From contig NZ_SSOB01000039.1 of NCBI RefSeq assembly GCF_004801405.1, positions 20,251 through 84,250 on the forward strand: a stretch of DNA of 64,000 nt, written 5' to 3'. Each line of letters opens with the position of its first letter. Within the stretch, counting starts at the first letter, position 1. This document shows positions 1-8,519 of this stretch, one piece after another. Source of the DNA: Cohnella fermenti (GTDB taxonomy: Bacteria > Bacillota > Bacilli > Paenibacillales > Paenibacillaceae). The notes under the pieces were generated by a model, which saw only the letters and a list, made by a program, of their open reading frames with translations, was not told where the DNA came from and made no database searches. Position numbers and translations under genes: made by a program.

Positions 1-469
1 TCAGCGCGCCGACAAGAATCTGCAGATAACCGTCGAGCACGGTAAGCCGCCTGATGCCTTCGACAACGCCGATCAGCTCATTATGATTATAGAGCGGCTG
101 CGAATAGACGAGGACGCGCTGTCCGCTGATCCGCACCGTCTCGGAGCGCCCGACGTTCGCGATGACCGGCGTGATCGACTTCAGCTCCTTGTCGATGCCG
201 ACGCTGTTGACGACTTCCATGTCCTTATTGACGATGCGCATCATCTCGTTGGCGTTGTACATGTCGCTCAGCAGCTTCGGGTCGTCGATGCCCTCCATGT
301 CGCTCTTGCGCAGCGTCTCCACGATCAGATCGGTCTTGTTCGCCATGATCTGCATCTCTCCCCGCGTCGTGACGCGGATGACGAAGAAGTAAACGAAGAT
401 GTTATACAGAATAAGAATGAAGATCAACCAGAATACGGTGAAAAGCGTGAAGCGCGAGCGGAGAGTCAT
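1..469 (-). CDS. Sensor histidine kinase, N-terminal part (cut by window edge)
   Basis: About 156 residues are visible and the frame stays open to base 1, so the HAMP, dimerisation and ATPase domains lie outside the window. Residues about 8-32 form a strong membrane segment, followed by a roughly 110-residue extracytoplasmic sensor region and the beginning of a second membrane segment at the edge. The ATG at 469 overlaps the stop of the response regulator by ATGA, so the two are translationally coupled. The kinase assignment rests on this topology and the adjacent OmpR-type regulator; no catalytic motif is visible. The stimulus cannot be inferred. Confidence 0.8.
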   Translation of the reverse strand, partial: MTLRSRFTLFTVFWLIFILILYNIFVYFFVIRVTTRGEMQIMANKTDLIVETLRKSDMEGIDDPKLLSDMYNANEMMRIVNKDMEVVNSVGIDKELKSITPVIANVGRSETVRISGQRVLVYSQPLYNHNELIGVVEGIRRLTVLDGYLQILVGAL

Positions 470-1161
470 GCATCGGGCTCCTTCACCATGTAGCCGACGC
501 CCCGGACCGTGTGGAGCAGCTTATGCCGATACCCCTTGTCCATCTTCTGCCGCAGGTATCGAATATACACGTCCACGACGTTCGTGTCGCCGATATACTC
601 GTAGCCCCAGACGTCCGAGAGAATCTCCTCGCGCGTCTTCTCCTCGTTCTTGTGCTTGGCGAGGTACAGGAGCAGCTCGAATTCCCGCGGCGTCAGGTCG
701 ATCGCGTGGTCCTTGCGGAACACCTTGCGCGTCATCAGTTCGATCGTCAGATCGCCGATGCGCAGCACGTCCTCGTTCTCGCCTTCCCGCGAAGCCTTGA
801 AGATTCGCAGCAGGTTCCTCACGCGGGCAAGCAGCTCCTCCATCGCGAACGGCTTCGTGACATAATCGTTCGCGCCGTGCTCGAACCCGCTCACCTTGTC
901 CGGCACCGTATCGCGCGCCGTCAGCAGGATCACCGGCGTCGCCTGGTCGTTCTGGCGGACGCGCCGCAGCACCTCGATGCCGTTGAGCCCCGGAAGCATG
1001 ACGTCCAGCAGCATCAGATCCCAATCCCCGGCCGCGGCCATCTCAAGGCCCGTGCGCCCGTCCTTGGCGCGCTTCACCGTATAGCCCTCATGCTCCAGCT
1101 CAAGCTGAAGAATGCGGGCGATGCCATCCTCGTCTTCGATAATCAATATATTCTCGCTCAT
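466..1161 (-). CDS. OmpR/PhoB-family response regulator
   Basis: A 231-residue two-domain regulator. The N-terminal receiver (1-118) has the acidic pair E9/D10, phosphoacceptor D53 (in LLDVMLP), T81 and K103. The C-terminal half (about 132-229) is a winged-helix DNA-binding domain with the usual LTPREFELL and VRGVGYMV motifs. It overlaps the downstream sensor kinase by 4 bp and is presumably phosphorylated by it. It resembles the ArlR/CssR group of Firmicutes, but the regulon is not deducible. The 259 bp upstream (1162-1420) hold no gene and presumably the promoter; I see no strong consensus element there. Confidence 0.95.
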   Translation of the reverse strand: MSENILIIEDEDGIARILQLELEHEGYTVKRAKDGRTGLEMAAAGDWDLMLLDVMLPGLNGIEVLRRVRQNDQATPVILLTARDTVPDKVSGFEHGANDYVTKPFAMEELLARVRNLLRIFKASREGENEDVLRIGDLTIELMTRKVFRKDHAIDLTPREFELLLYLAKHKNEEKTREEILSDVWGYEYIGDTNVVDVYIRYLRQKMDKGYRHKLLHTVRGVGYMVKEPDA

Positions 1162-1420
1162 GATTCACCTCATCGCATTCGTTTGCTCCGTCTTCGAAGC
1201 GGTTATCCCCGACAGGGCTCCTCGCGTTTATCTATACCGGATCTTCCCGAGCGGTCCTGCGCATACAGGATGCCCATCTGGGCAACAAGTCCTACGCGAA
1301 GCCGACGGGCAAGAGTAGATGCGCTTCCATTCCCAACTATGGATGCCGTCTCTACACTCCATTGTATCATGCTTGTCCCGTTTGTTCGATGCCAACCTTT
1401 GCCTGGCCCGAAGTACCCTG

Positions 1421-3055
1421 CTATCGCATGGGCCGATTCTCCCACAGCCGCTCGAGCAGACGGTCGCAGGCGGCTTCCGCCGCTCCGCCGATCGATGGCA
1501 GCTCGCCGCTCCATAGCCTGCTTGCCGCTTCGGCGTACGGGACGAGCGGGATGGACAGCAGCGGCGCTTCGGGCAGCATGCCGAGCCATTCGTCCCGGCC
1601 CGCGAATGGATAATCGCGGTTCGCGAGCCAGCCCGTCTCCGCTCCGCGGGAACGGGCGGCCTCCATCAGGCGGAGCGCCGCCTGCTGCCGCCGTCCGCTC
1701 CAGCGGAGCGGCAGCGAATCCGCGACGAACAGAATCCGGTCCGCATGGCGCGCGACCCAATCCTCGACGGCCGGATGCTCCCAGCGGCTCGACACGTCAA
1801 GCAGGACGATCCGTCCGTCCAGCCGCCGCAGCCAAGCCGCGAACGCCGCTTCCGGCGGGCGGCGCGAACCGTCCTCCGGATCGAGCGGATAACAGGCCGC
1901 CCGGCCGCGCTTCCAGGCCGGGGCGGCGGGCAGCATGCCGGCAGGATCGCAATAGGCGCAGCGGGGCGGCTTCCGCCGCTCCCCGTCCAGCCAGGCGAAC
2001 AGCTCGGGCTCGCCGCCGGGGCATTCCGCGACGGAGTGCGGCGCGCCGAGCGCCGTCAGCCGCGCGGAGAGCGCGAGCGCGACATAGGTGGCGCCCGCGC
2101 CCGGATAAGCCGAGACGACGGCCACAAGCTCCGGACCGCCGCCTCTTCCCGCGCGAGCCGGCTTCGCTTCGCCGCCCTCGGCCGCACCCCGCTTCTCCTC
2201 CCGCATCGTCCCTCCCGCGCCGCCGCTCCCGGCTGCCAAGCCTTGAAGCTCGCGGTACAGCAGTTGAGCGCTGCCCGGACGATCGGTCGGCAGCGGCGCA
2301 AGCAGCCGCGACAGCAAGTCGCGGAACCGGCGCGGCACGTCCTCGCGGCAGGCGTCCGGGCGATACCCGCGGGAAGCAAGCTCGCCTCCCGACAGCAAGT
2401 AATAGGCGAGCGCGCCGAGCCCGTACAGGTCGGTTCGCTCGTCCGATTGCAGCCCGCGAAGCTGCTCCGGAGACGCGAAGCCGGGCGTGCCCAGCCGCAT
2501 CGTATCCGAAGCGGCGCTCTCCCGGTAGGTTCTGGCGATGCCGAAGTCGACAAGAATCGCCCGGCCCTGTCTGTCGATCATGACATTGGCGGGCTTCAGG
2601 TCGCGGAACACGATCGGCGGCCGCTGCGCGTGAAGGTAGCGAAGCACGTCGCACAGCTCGATCAGGTAATGGACGATCTCGGCGAACGGCAGGCGCAGTC
2701 CTTGATTAAGCCAGCGCTGCTGCAGCGATTCTCCGGCAATGTAATCCATGACGATGCACGCCGGCAGCCCGCCGTCCGGCCGGTAATAATCGACGATCTG
2801 CGGAAGGTTCGGATGCTGAAGCCGGCTCAGCAGCCGCGCTTCGGCAAGGAACCGTTCCTCCGCCGGCGACTCCTCGCCGGGCAGCGGCCCGACGAACTTG
2901 AGCGCCCTGAGCTTGCCGCCCAGCCGCTCGTCCTCGGCGAGCAGGACGCTTCCCATCCCGCCCCGCCCGATCGGCATCCGCACGCGATAGCGCTCCGCGA
3001 ACAGCTCGCCTGCGGCCGGAAGCCCGGCGAACGGCCGCTCTTGTCTGATCTCCAT
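1421..3055 (-). CDS. Soluble Ser/Thr protein kinase fused to a ParA/MinD-like P-loop domain
   Basis: 544 residues. An N-terminal Hanks-type kinase domain (about 22-275) has the glycine-rich loop GRGGMGSV, ATP-anchoring K53, catalytic D152 in FRDLKPAN (F replaces the usual H), N157, DFG at 170-172 and SPEQ for APE. A basic, glycine-rich linker leads to a second domain (about 305-544) that starts with a strand and the loop SAYPGAGATY and continues with hydrophobic strands such as IVLLDVS and ILFVADS. This resembles SIMIBI/MinD-type P-loop proteins, but the loop lacks the Walker lysine, so nucleotide binding is doubtful. There is no transmembrane segment or PASTA repeat, unlike PrkC. Substrates are unknown. 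Confidence 0.85.
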   Translation of the reverse strand: MEIRQERPFAGLPAAGELFAERYRVRMPIGRGGMGSVLLAEDERLGGKLRALKFVGPLPGEESPAEERFLAEARLLSRLQHPNLPQIVDYYRPDGGLPACIVMDYIAGESLQQRWLNQGLRLPFAEIVHYLIELCDVLRYLHAQRPPIVFRDLKPANVMIDRQGRAILVDFGIARTYRESAASDTMRLGTPGFASPEQLRGLQSDERTDLYGLGALAYYLLSGGELASRGYRPDACREDVPRRFRDLLSRLLAPLPTDRPGSAQLLYRELQGLAAGSGGAGGTMREEKRGAAEGGEAKPARAGRGGGPELVAVVSAYPGAGATYVALALSARLTALGAPHSVAECPGGEPELFAWLDGERRKPPRCAYCDPAGMLPAAPAWKRGRAACYPLDPEDGSRRPPEAAFAAWLRRLDGRIVLLDVSSRWEHPAVEDWVARHADRILFVADSLPLRWSGRRQQAALRLMEAARSRGAETGWLANRDYPFAGRDEWLGMLPEAPLLSIPLVPYAEAASRLWSGELPSIGGAAEAACDRLLERLWENRPMR

Positions 3056-3145
3056 ATCCCTTCATCTCCCCCGAGGAAGGGCAGGTCTCCTTACAGCATT
3101 CGGAGACGGCCCCGGATTTGCGTCCGTCGATCATCCATTCCAGCC

Positions 3146-3201
3146 AAAAAAAATCCCGCGCAAGCAGAGAGCCTGATGCGGCTCGTCTGCCGACGCGGGA
3201 T
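3146..3201 (-). terminator. Rho-independent terminator after the 3.2-8.3 kb gene run
   Basis: Arms ATCCCGCG (3153-3160) and CGCGGGAT (3194-3201) pair perfectly, with a second inner stem. Read on the minus strand the hairpin is followed at once by eight Ts (the A run at 3146-3153). It lies just after the methyltransferase stop. Confidence 0.9.
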
Positions 3202-3247
3202 GCTTTCCCGTGCGGTCCTCTGGGCGAAACGGCGCTCACAATAAACA

Positions 3248-4273
3248 TTAAGGCCGTCGCTTCACCCATATTGTAACTTCTTCGCGGTTGTGGAACAACT
3301 GCTTCACCTTGCGAATCTCGAAGTGCTTCTTGTATTCGGCGAGCAGGTCCTGAATCGTCTGCATCGGCTTGCGGTACATCAGCTTCAGCGTGATGATGCC
3401 GGAGGCGCCCGCCGACAGCGCCGGAGCAAGCTCGGAGACGATCCGGCACGTATGGTGCGGGTCCCAGCTCATGTCGCAGACGAGCAGATCGAACGAGCCC
3501 GGCGCGAACTTGACCTCGGCGGCGTTCTTCCTCAGATGGCGCAGATGCGGATGAAGCAGCAGCGACTCGTCCATCTCCGCCGGGTCGACGGCCGTCACCT
3601 TGACGCCGCGCTCCAACAGCACGGAGGTCCAGCCGCCCGGCGCCGCCCCGAGATCGAGCGCGTGCATGAAGCTCTTGAGCGGCAGGTTAAACGCCTTCTC
3701 CGCCTCCAGCAGCTTAAACGCCGCGCGCGAGACAAGCCCTTCGTCGCGGCGGAACCGCACCGCGCCGCCCGGCCAGTCCGACAGATTGTCGTCCGGACGG
3801 GACAAGCCGAGATAGAGCGATCTCTTCGCTGCATAAACGGACAGAATCCAATCCGCGTCCCGCGCCGTCACTTCCGCTCCCAGCTCGCGCAGGACGGGAG
3901 CGACCGCATCGCGGCCTTCCGCGCTCGAGAACGGGAAGATGCTGCTGGGCGACTTGCGCACCTGCACGGCAACCTTCTTCCCCTTGAGCTTGTCCGCAAC
4001 CAACGAAGCGAACCGGGCGAGAGCCGCCGCCGTCTCTTCCTGCGAGTCCGAGATCGGCTCTTCCGCGCCGACGGGGAACACATGCCGCAGGAAGATCGGC
4101 TCCTTCTTCTTCAGAAGAGCAACCCATTCCTCTTCGGACGCCTCTCCCGCAGACACCTTGAACGTCTCTCCCGGAGCAAGCCCAGATTGCTGAATGCCGG
4201 GGAAGCTTCTTCTCAATTCTTCCATCGCGAACGGGGCGAAGCCCGGGTTCGCGGTTGCAATAAAATCAGCCAT
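3248..4273 (-). CDS. RlmM/FtsJ-like rRNA 2'-O-methyltransferase
   Basis: A 341-residue class I SAM methyltransferase. The N-terminal 150 residues look like the THUMP-type RNA-binding region of RlmM relatives. The C-terminal Rossmann domain has the SAM loop LDLGAAPGGWTS and candidates for the FtsJ K-D-K-E tetrad: K in SRAAFKLLE, D in VCDMSWDP, K in ITLKLMY and E in REEVTIWV. RlmM methylates the 2'-O of C2498 in 23S rRNA; the exact target here is inferred only. It is the last gene of the run, 6 bp after the ABC ATPase and directly before a strong terminator. Confidence 0.8.
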   Translation of the reverse strand: MADFIATANPGFAPFAMEELRRSFPGIQQSGLAPGETFKVSAGEASEEEWVALLKKKEPIFLRHVFPVGAEEPISDSQEETAAALARFASLVADKLKGKKVAVQVRKSPSSIFPFSSAEGRDAVAPVLRELGAEVTARDADWILSVYAAKRSLYLGLSRPDDNLSDWPGGAVRFRRDEGLVSRAAFKLLEAEKAFNLPLKSFMHALDLGAAPGGWTSVLLERGVKVTAVDPAEMDESLLLHPHLRHLRKNAAEVKFAPGSFDLLVCDMSWDPHHTCRIVSELAPALSAGASGIITLKLMYRKPMQTIQDLLAEYKKHFEIRKVKQLFHNREEVTIWVKRRP

Positions 4274-4279
4274 TCGTCG

Positions 4280-5056
4280 TTATTCCTTCCCGATCTGAAT
4301 CCAAGGCCGTTCCCGCTGCCACTCCACCCGGATGTCCACGTCGTACGCCGAGTGCAGCAGCTCCGGCGTCAGCACTTCCCGCTTCGGGCCGGCGGCGACG
4401 ATCGCCCCATCGGCCATAAGCGCCACATGGGTGAAGAGCGGAACGATCTCCTCGATATGGTGCGACACGTACAACATGGTCATTTTCCCAGAAGATAACT
4501 CCTCCAGGGCGTCCAGGAACTTCTCGCGCTCGTACAGGTCGAGACCGGCGCAAGGCTCGTCCAGAATAAGCAGCTTCGGGCCTGCCATCATCGTCCGCGC
4601 CAGCAGCACCTTCTTGCGCTCGCCTTGGGACAGCGTCCCGAACGGCTGCTCGGCCATGTGCGCGAAGCCGATGCGCTCCAGCTCGCCCATCGCCTTGTCC
4701 CGCACCTCCGGCGCCACTTCCTCGTAGATGCGAAGCTTCGCGTCGTAGCCCCCGACGACGATCTCCCATACCGGATCGCGAAGCGTGAACTTCTCGATCA
4801 GGGACGCGCCGATGTAGCCGATCTCCTTCCGCACCTCGCGGAGGTCGACCGTGCCGTACCGATAACCGAGCACGTCCACCGTCCCGGTCGTCGGGAACAG
4901 ATAACCGTTGATCATCTCCAGAATCGTCGTCTTGCCGCAGCCGTTGCGGCCGAGCAGCACCCAGTGCTCGCCGCCCTTCACGTCGAGGTCGACGCCCCGA
5001 AGAATCTGTCTCTCCCCGCGTCGCAGGGTCAATCCGTTTAACGCGATTACGCTCAC
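4280..5056 (-). CDS. Stand-alone ABC transporter ATP-binding protein (YlmA-like)
   Basis: 258 residues with Walker A GRNGCGKTT, signature LSQGE, Walker B LLILDEP and the H-loop histidine in YVSHH. No permease or binding protein is nearby, as is also true of the YlmA/ModF-like cytosolic ATPases it resembles. It could therefore be a non-transport ATPase or serve a distant permease. GTG start at 5056. It sits between a thioredoxin-like gene and an rRNA methyltransferase in one transcriptional direction with short gaps. Confidence 0.85.
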   Translation of the reverse strand: MSVIALNGLTLRRGERQILRGVDLDVKGGEHWVLLGRNGCGKTTILEMINGYLFPTTGTVDVLGYRYGTVDLREVRKEIGYIGASLIEKFTLRDPVWEIVVGGYDAKLRIYEEVAPEVRDKAMGELERIGFAHMAEQPFGTLSQGERKKVLLARTMMAGPKLLILDEPCAGLDLYEREKFLDALEELSSGKMTMLYVSHHIEEIVPLFTHVALMADGAIVAAGPKREVLTPELLHSAYDVDIRVEWQRERPWIQIGKE

Positions 5057-5102
5057 CGTAGTCTCTTCCCTTCTGTGATCTGGCTGCGATCGGCGGCCTC
5101 GC

Positions 5103-5414
5103 TCAAGATGGGCGAATCGCCTCGGTCAGCTCCACGACGGAGCCGAACCGATACAGGCTGCGCCGCTCCCCGGACTCGCCGTCCGGAAGGGACAGGCAGG
5201 GCACGCTCTCGATCCGAAGCCGCTGCGCCAGGCCCGGCATCGCGTTCAGATTGGCGGCGCGAATGCGAAGCTCCGGCATCATCGCTTCGGCGATCTCCAG
5301 CATTCTGCGGGCGAGGGCGCACGTGCCGCAGAGCGGAGTGTACACGTACAGCAGGTCGCCATCCGTCAGCTCCGCCAGCAGCCGCTCCCAATCGCCGCCT
5401 TCCCATTCCATCAT
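5103..5414 (-). CDS. Thioredoxin-family protein
   Basis: A 103-residue thioredoxin fold with the redox motif C29-G-T-C32 after the strand LLYVYTP and the cis-proline motif ESVPCLSL. There is no signal peptide, so it is cytoplasmic. A third Cys sits in the cis-Pro strand (VPC). YtpP-like small thioredoxins of Bacillales have this size and layout. It lies 13 bp after the receiver-like gene and 46 bp before the ABC ATPase. Confidence 0.85.
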   Translation of the reverse strand: MMEWEGGDWERLLAELTDGDLLYVYTPLCGTCALARRMLEIAEAMMPELRIRAANLNAMPGLAQRLRIESVPCLSLPDGESGERRSLYRFGSVVELTEAIRPS

Positions 5415-5427
5415 CGTTCAGGCTCCT

Positions 5428-5781
5428 TCATCGTCCGGACTCCCCGGTGCGCTCCGCCGCGACCTCGCTCAGAACGGACGGAGGCATCGGGCCGTCGTGA
5501 ATGACGACTCCTTCCGGGTTCGCATCGCGAAGCGCCTTCACCATCTGGGCCCTCCCGTACATGCTCGAGGAATGCACGAATACTTGCTTCGGATAGCGGG
5601 CGCCGGCGATCAGGCCGTGCACGACGTAGAGGCCGTTCGGTTCGCCGATGCCGAGCTCGAAGTCGAGCGACAGAATGTTGACGTCCTCCGATTGCAGCAG
5701 CAGCAGGCATTCCGCCGCCGTGCGGGCGACAACGAAGCCTTCCGGGCAGCGACGCAGATCATCCAGGTAAACGTTGATCAT
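5428..5781 (-). CDS. Cyclic-phosphate-processing receiver-like protein (cREC family)
   Basis: 117 residues beginning MINVYLDDLR, with ILSLDFELG, an FVHSSS strand and a final YNGPMP-like motif (IHDGPMPP). This is the pattern of the small receiver-fold family annotated as cyclic-phosphate processing receivers, which look like response regulators (the DD pair and the D of LSLDF are kept) but lack an output domain. The ATG overlaps the nfo stop by ATGA, so it is translationally coupled to a DNA-repair endonuclease. The biochemical role is unproven. Confidence 0.65.
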   Translation of the reverse strand: MINVYLDDLRRCPEGFVVARTAAECLLLLQSEDVNILSLDFELGIGEPNGLYVVHGLIAGARYPKQVFVHSSSMYGRAQMVKALRDANPEGVVIHDGPMPPSVLSEVAAERTGESGR

Positions 5782-6668
5782 CCGTTCTCCTCCTCCAAGC
5801 GAGTCTCGTCCGGCCGGTTCTCCTCCGAACGAGCAGCCGTGCGAGCGGCAAGCAGCACCTGTCTGATCTCATCCGCATGCGTTCCGTCCGGACCGGCGGG
5901 CGTCTCCATAATGAGCGGCACCCCGTCGAGTTCGCGCGAGGCGATCGCTTCCGCGATCCGCGCTTCGCCGATGTGACCTTCCCCGATTCTCGCATGGCGA
6001 TCTCTTCTTGCCCCTGATGGGTAACGAGAGTCGTTCAGATGGACCGCCGCAAGCGATTCCCAGAAGCCAAGCTCGCGGCCGCGCTCGAGAAGACGCTGCC
6101 AATTCGAGCCGTCCCACTGCCCGCTCGCGAACAGGTGGCACGTATCGAGGCAGAAGCCGACGGCTTCCGGCCTTGCGCACAGCGACCGGACCGTCGTCAG
6201 CTCCTCGAACGTCGTTCCCGTCGGACCGTGGTCCCCCGCCTGGTTCTCCAGCAGAATTCTCGCTTCGCCCTTCCAGCTCGACAGCACATTATTGATATAT
6301 TGTATAACATTTCGATAGCCCTGTAACGGGTCGGAACCGCGATAGACGCCGAAGTGGACAACAACGCCGATCGAACCGCAGGCTTCCGCAATCTCGAGGT
6401 CGTTCAGCGTGCACGCCGCCATCCGCCGAGCCTCCTCGCCTTCTGCGGCAGGGTTCACGAGATAAGGACCATGCGCGACCGAGACAACGCCGTTCTCCCG
6501 GCACCATGCGGCACAGCGCTGCGCATCCGCGCGATCGAACGACTTAAGCTGCAGGCTGCGGGGATTCTTCGGAAAATATTGAAAGGCGTTCCCGCCGATC
6601 CGAACCGCGGTCCTGGCCGCCTCCGCGTAACCTCTTCTCGTGCTCAGGTGGCTTCCGACGACGATCAA
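5778..6668 (-). CDS. nfo: Endonuclease IV (AP endonuclease)
   Basis: A 296-residue TIM-barrel metalloenzyme that cleaves the DNA backbone 5' of abasic sites in base-excision repair. Family motifs are present: GSHLS at the start, NAFQYFPKNPR, the zinc-ligand stretches VVHFG, ILLENQAG, GFCLDTCHLFA, VHLNDS and the final IMETP. Start is TTG at 6668, chosen because AAGGA lies 9 nt upstream and the gene begins 2 bp after the stop of the Fpg-like gene. The C-terminal 20 residues are an acidic extension beyond the usual fold. Confidence 0.93.
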   Translation of the reverse strand: MIVVGSHLSTRRGYAEAARTAVRIGGNAFQYFPKNPRSLQLKSFDRADAQRCAAWCRENGVVSVAHGPYLVNPAAEGEEARRMAACTLNDLEIAEACGSIGVVVHFGVYRGSDPLQGYRNVIQYINNVLSSWKGEARILLENQAGDHGPTGTTFEELTTVRSLCARPEAVGFCLDTCHLFASGQWDGSNWQRLLERGRELGFWESLAAVHLNDSRYPSGARRDRHARIGEGHIGEARIAEAIASRELDGVPLIMETPAGPDGTHADEIRQVLLAARTAARSEENRPDETRLEEENG

Positions 6669-6670
6669 GG

Positions 6671-7438
6671 TTACGCTTCCTTCTGGCAGGAAGGGCAGAA
6701 CGTCATCTTCTTCGATGACAGAGCCTCCTGCCGAATCGTTCCGCCGCAGCGCGGGCAGGCTTCGCCCTCGCGGCCGTGCACGCGGAACGGGAAGCCCGCG
6801 GGGTCCGCCGCGGCTTCTTCAAGCACCTTGCGCATCGAGCGATAGATTCGCCGCTTCGTCTCGTCGGCCAGCTCCGGGATCGGAGCGGCCGGCAGCACCT
6901 CCGCTTCGAAGCAAATCTCGTCCGCATAGGCGCCGCCGATGCCCGACACGAGCTTCTGGTCGACCAGCGTCGCCTTCAGCTTGCCGCGTCTGGCCGACAG
7001 GCGCTTGACGAACGCCTCCTCCGTCAGCCTCGCGTCGAACGGGTCGGGGCCAAGCCCCCTCCACATCTCATTGACGCTCTTCGCGCTCAGGCGATGGCAG
7101 GCAACCGCTCGCGGTCCTCCGGCGAACAGCGTCTCGCCGTCCTCGAACGACAGCGCGATCTGCGCCCGTTCCCCTTCCGGAGCGGACGGGCCGAGATGCA
7201 GCCAGCCGCCCGGAGGCAGGGCGAACAGCACGCGATTGCCGTCATCGAGATGAAGCAGAAGCTGCCTTCCTCTTCGCTCGACGAAGAGCACTTTCCTTCC
7301 GTTCAGATGACTCGCGAATTCGTCAATCGGTTCGTTGATCGCCTGCTCGCGGCCGACCTCAACCTCCCGAATCGCAAGCCCGCACAACAGCGGCGACAAT
7401 TGCCGCCTGTAGGCGTCTATTTCCGGCCAATCCGACAT
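6671..7438 (-). CDS. Fpg/Nei-like protein with altered active site
   Basis: 255 residues with the overall Fpg/Nei plan and an intact C-terminal zinc finger (C228, C231, C248, C251). The N terminus reads MSDWPEID where active glycosylases have MPELPEVE: the nucleophilic Pro2 is Ser and Glu3 is Asp. The conserved lysine (K57 of E. coli Fpg, in RRAKYLL) is Arg here (RRGRQLL), and the DPRRFG loop reads GPRAVA. The start is secure: ATG with AAGGG upstream and no in-frame alternative that restores Pro2. It probably binds DNA, but classic lyase activity is doubtful. It is followed by nfo after 2 bp, so a repair role is still likely. Confidence 0.8.
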   Translation of the reverse strand: MSDWPEIDAYRRQLSPLLCGLAIREVEVGREQAINEPIDEFASHLNGRKVLFVERRGRQLLLHLDDGNRVLFALPPGGWLHLGPSAPEGERAQIALSFEDGETLFAGGPRAVACHRLSAKSVNEMWRGLGPDPFDARLTEEAFVKRLSARRGKLKATLVDQKLVSGIGGAYADEICFEAEVLPAAPIPELADETKRRIYRSMRKVLEEAAADPAGFPFRVHGREGEACPRCGGTIRQEALSSKKMTFCPSCQKEA

Positions 7439-7484
7439 GTCTCGCTCATCCCTTCGTTGAATGTTCTCCTGTTGTTTATCTCGT

Positions 7485-8279
7485 CTATAAAGAAGTCAGC
7501 CACGCGGTCAATTCGGCCGGGCCGTCGCACACCGCATCCGGCATCGCTCCCGCTTCCTCGCACCGCCGGCGCCAATCCCTCTCCGTGCACAATCCGGTCA
7601 GCACGAGCACGGTCTTGCACCCGACCTCAAGTCCCGCCGCGATATCGGTGCGCGGATTATCGCCGATGACCCATGCGTTCGCCGCATCCACGCCGGCGCG
7701 GGCCAGCGCGTAATTCATCAGAATCGGCGAAGGCTTGCCGATGACCGTCGGCTCGACGCCGGCGGCCGCTTGCAGAGCCGCGGCGATGCTTCCCGCGCCG
7801 GGCAGAACGCCGCCGGCCACGGGCAGTTGGCGGTCGGGATTCGTCAGCAAGTAGTCTGCCCCCGCCAGCAGATGCGCAACGGCCTCGGTCAACTGCGCAT
7901 AAGTAAGCTGCCGGTCCAAGCCTTGGATCACGAGTTCGGCGCGGCCGTCGCCGGCCGGGACGAGCCCCGCTTCCCGGATCGCTTCCTGCAGGCCGTGCTC
8001 GCCGATCACGCAGACCGCCGCTCCCGGGAATCGCTCTCCGGCATAGTACGCGGCCGCTTCCGCCGAAGTGATCACCTGGTGCGTGGTCGCCGGAATTCCT
8101 AATGTATGAAGATGCTCCGCCACCTGCGACGGAGTGCGCGTTGAATTGTTCGTCACGAACCAGCAAGGCATGTCCTGCCTGTACATCGTCGCTATCATCT
8201 CGTCCGCGCCGGGGATGCGCTCGTCCCCCCGGTACAGCGTCCCGTCCAGATCGAACAGCAGCGCTTGCGGCTTGTTCAT
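7485..8279 (-). CDS. HAD phosphatase, NagD/4-nitrophenylphosphatase type
   Basis: 265 residues from the ATG at 8279. Motif I is LFDLDGTLYRG (nucleophile and acid Asp), motif II TNNST, the Lys lies in IGKPSP and motif III is IGDNPRTDI. This is the IIA-capped HAD family that includes NagD and YutF, which dephosphorylate sugar or nucleotide phosphates; the substrate is unknown. The frame is open upstream to a GTG at 8318 and an ATG at 8309, but MNKPQALLFDLDG matches the normal N terminus, so the shorter form is preferred although no start has a strong Shine-Dalgarno sequence. Confidence 0.85.
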   Translation of the reverse strand: MNKPQALLFDLDGTLYRGDERIPGADEMIATMYRQDMPCWFVTNNSTRTPSQVAEHLHTLGIPATTHQVITSAEAAAYYAGERFPGAAVCVIGEHGLQEAIREAGLVPAGDGRAELVIQGLDRQLTYAQLTEAVAHLLAGADYLLTNPDRQLPVAGGVLPGAGSIAAALQAAAGVEPTVIGKPSPILMNYALARAGVDAANAWVIGDNPRTDIAAGLEVGCKTVLVLTGLCTERDWRRRCEEAGAMPDAVCDGPAELTAWLTSL

Positions 8280-8434
8280 CGCGGGCGGGCTCAAGGGCCA
8301 TCTGTACATGAGTTCCACTCGCTTTCTAGTACTGGAGGATCAGGTGAACTGTCATTATTCAACAATACTCTGTACACCCCCGAATGGCAAGCACAGCCGT
8401 GGAAAATCAGGGCATTCCCGGCCGCGCAACTGCA

Positions 8435-8519
8435 AACGCCCCGAACGAGGCCGCATCGGCTTCATTCGGGGCGTTCGCTGGTTATCGGGAGCGTTCGTGG
8501 GTTATCGGGAGCGTTCGTG
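8435..8519 (-). repeat. Hairpin plus 20-bp direct duplication at the nitroreductase stop codon
   Basis: AACGCCCCGAA (8435-8445) and TTCGGGGCGTT (8465-8475) form a terminator-like stem without a clear T tract. Beside it, GGTTATCGGGAGCGTTCGTG is present at 8480-8499 and again, with a one-base change at most, at 8500-8519. The second copy contains the stop codon of the nitroreductase, so the last codons (HERSR-stop) exist twice. Confidence 0.7.

Noticed and set aside
511..2583. 690-codon plus-strand frame opposite the regulator and kinase genes
   Set aside because: Antisense shadow of high-GC coding DNA; low-complexity Arg/Pro/Ala product, no domain, no ribosome binding site.
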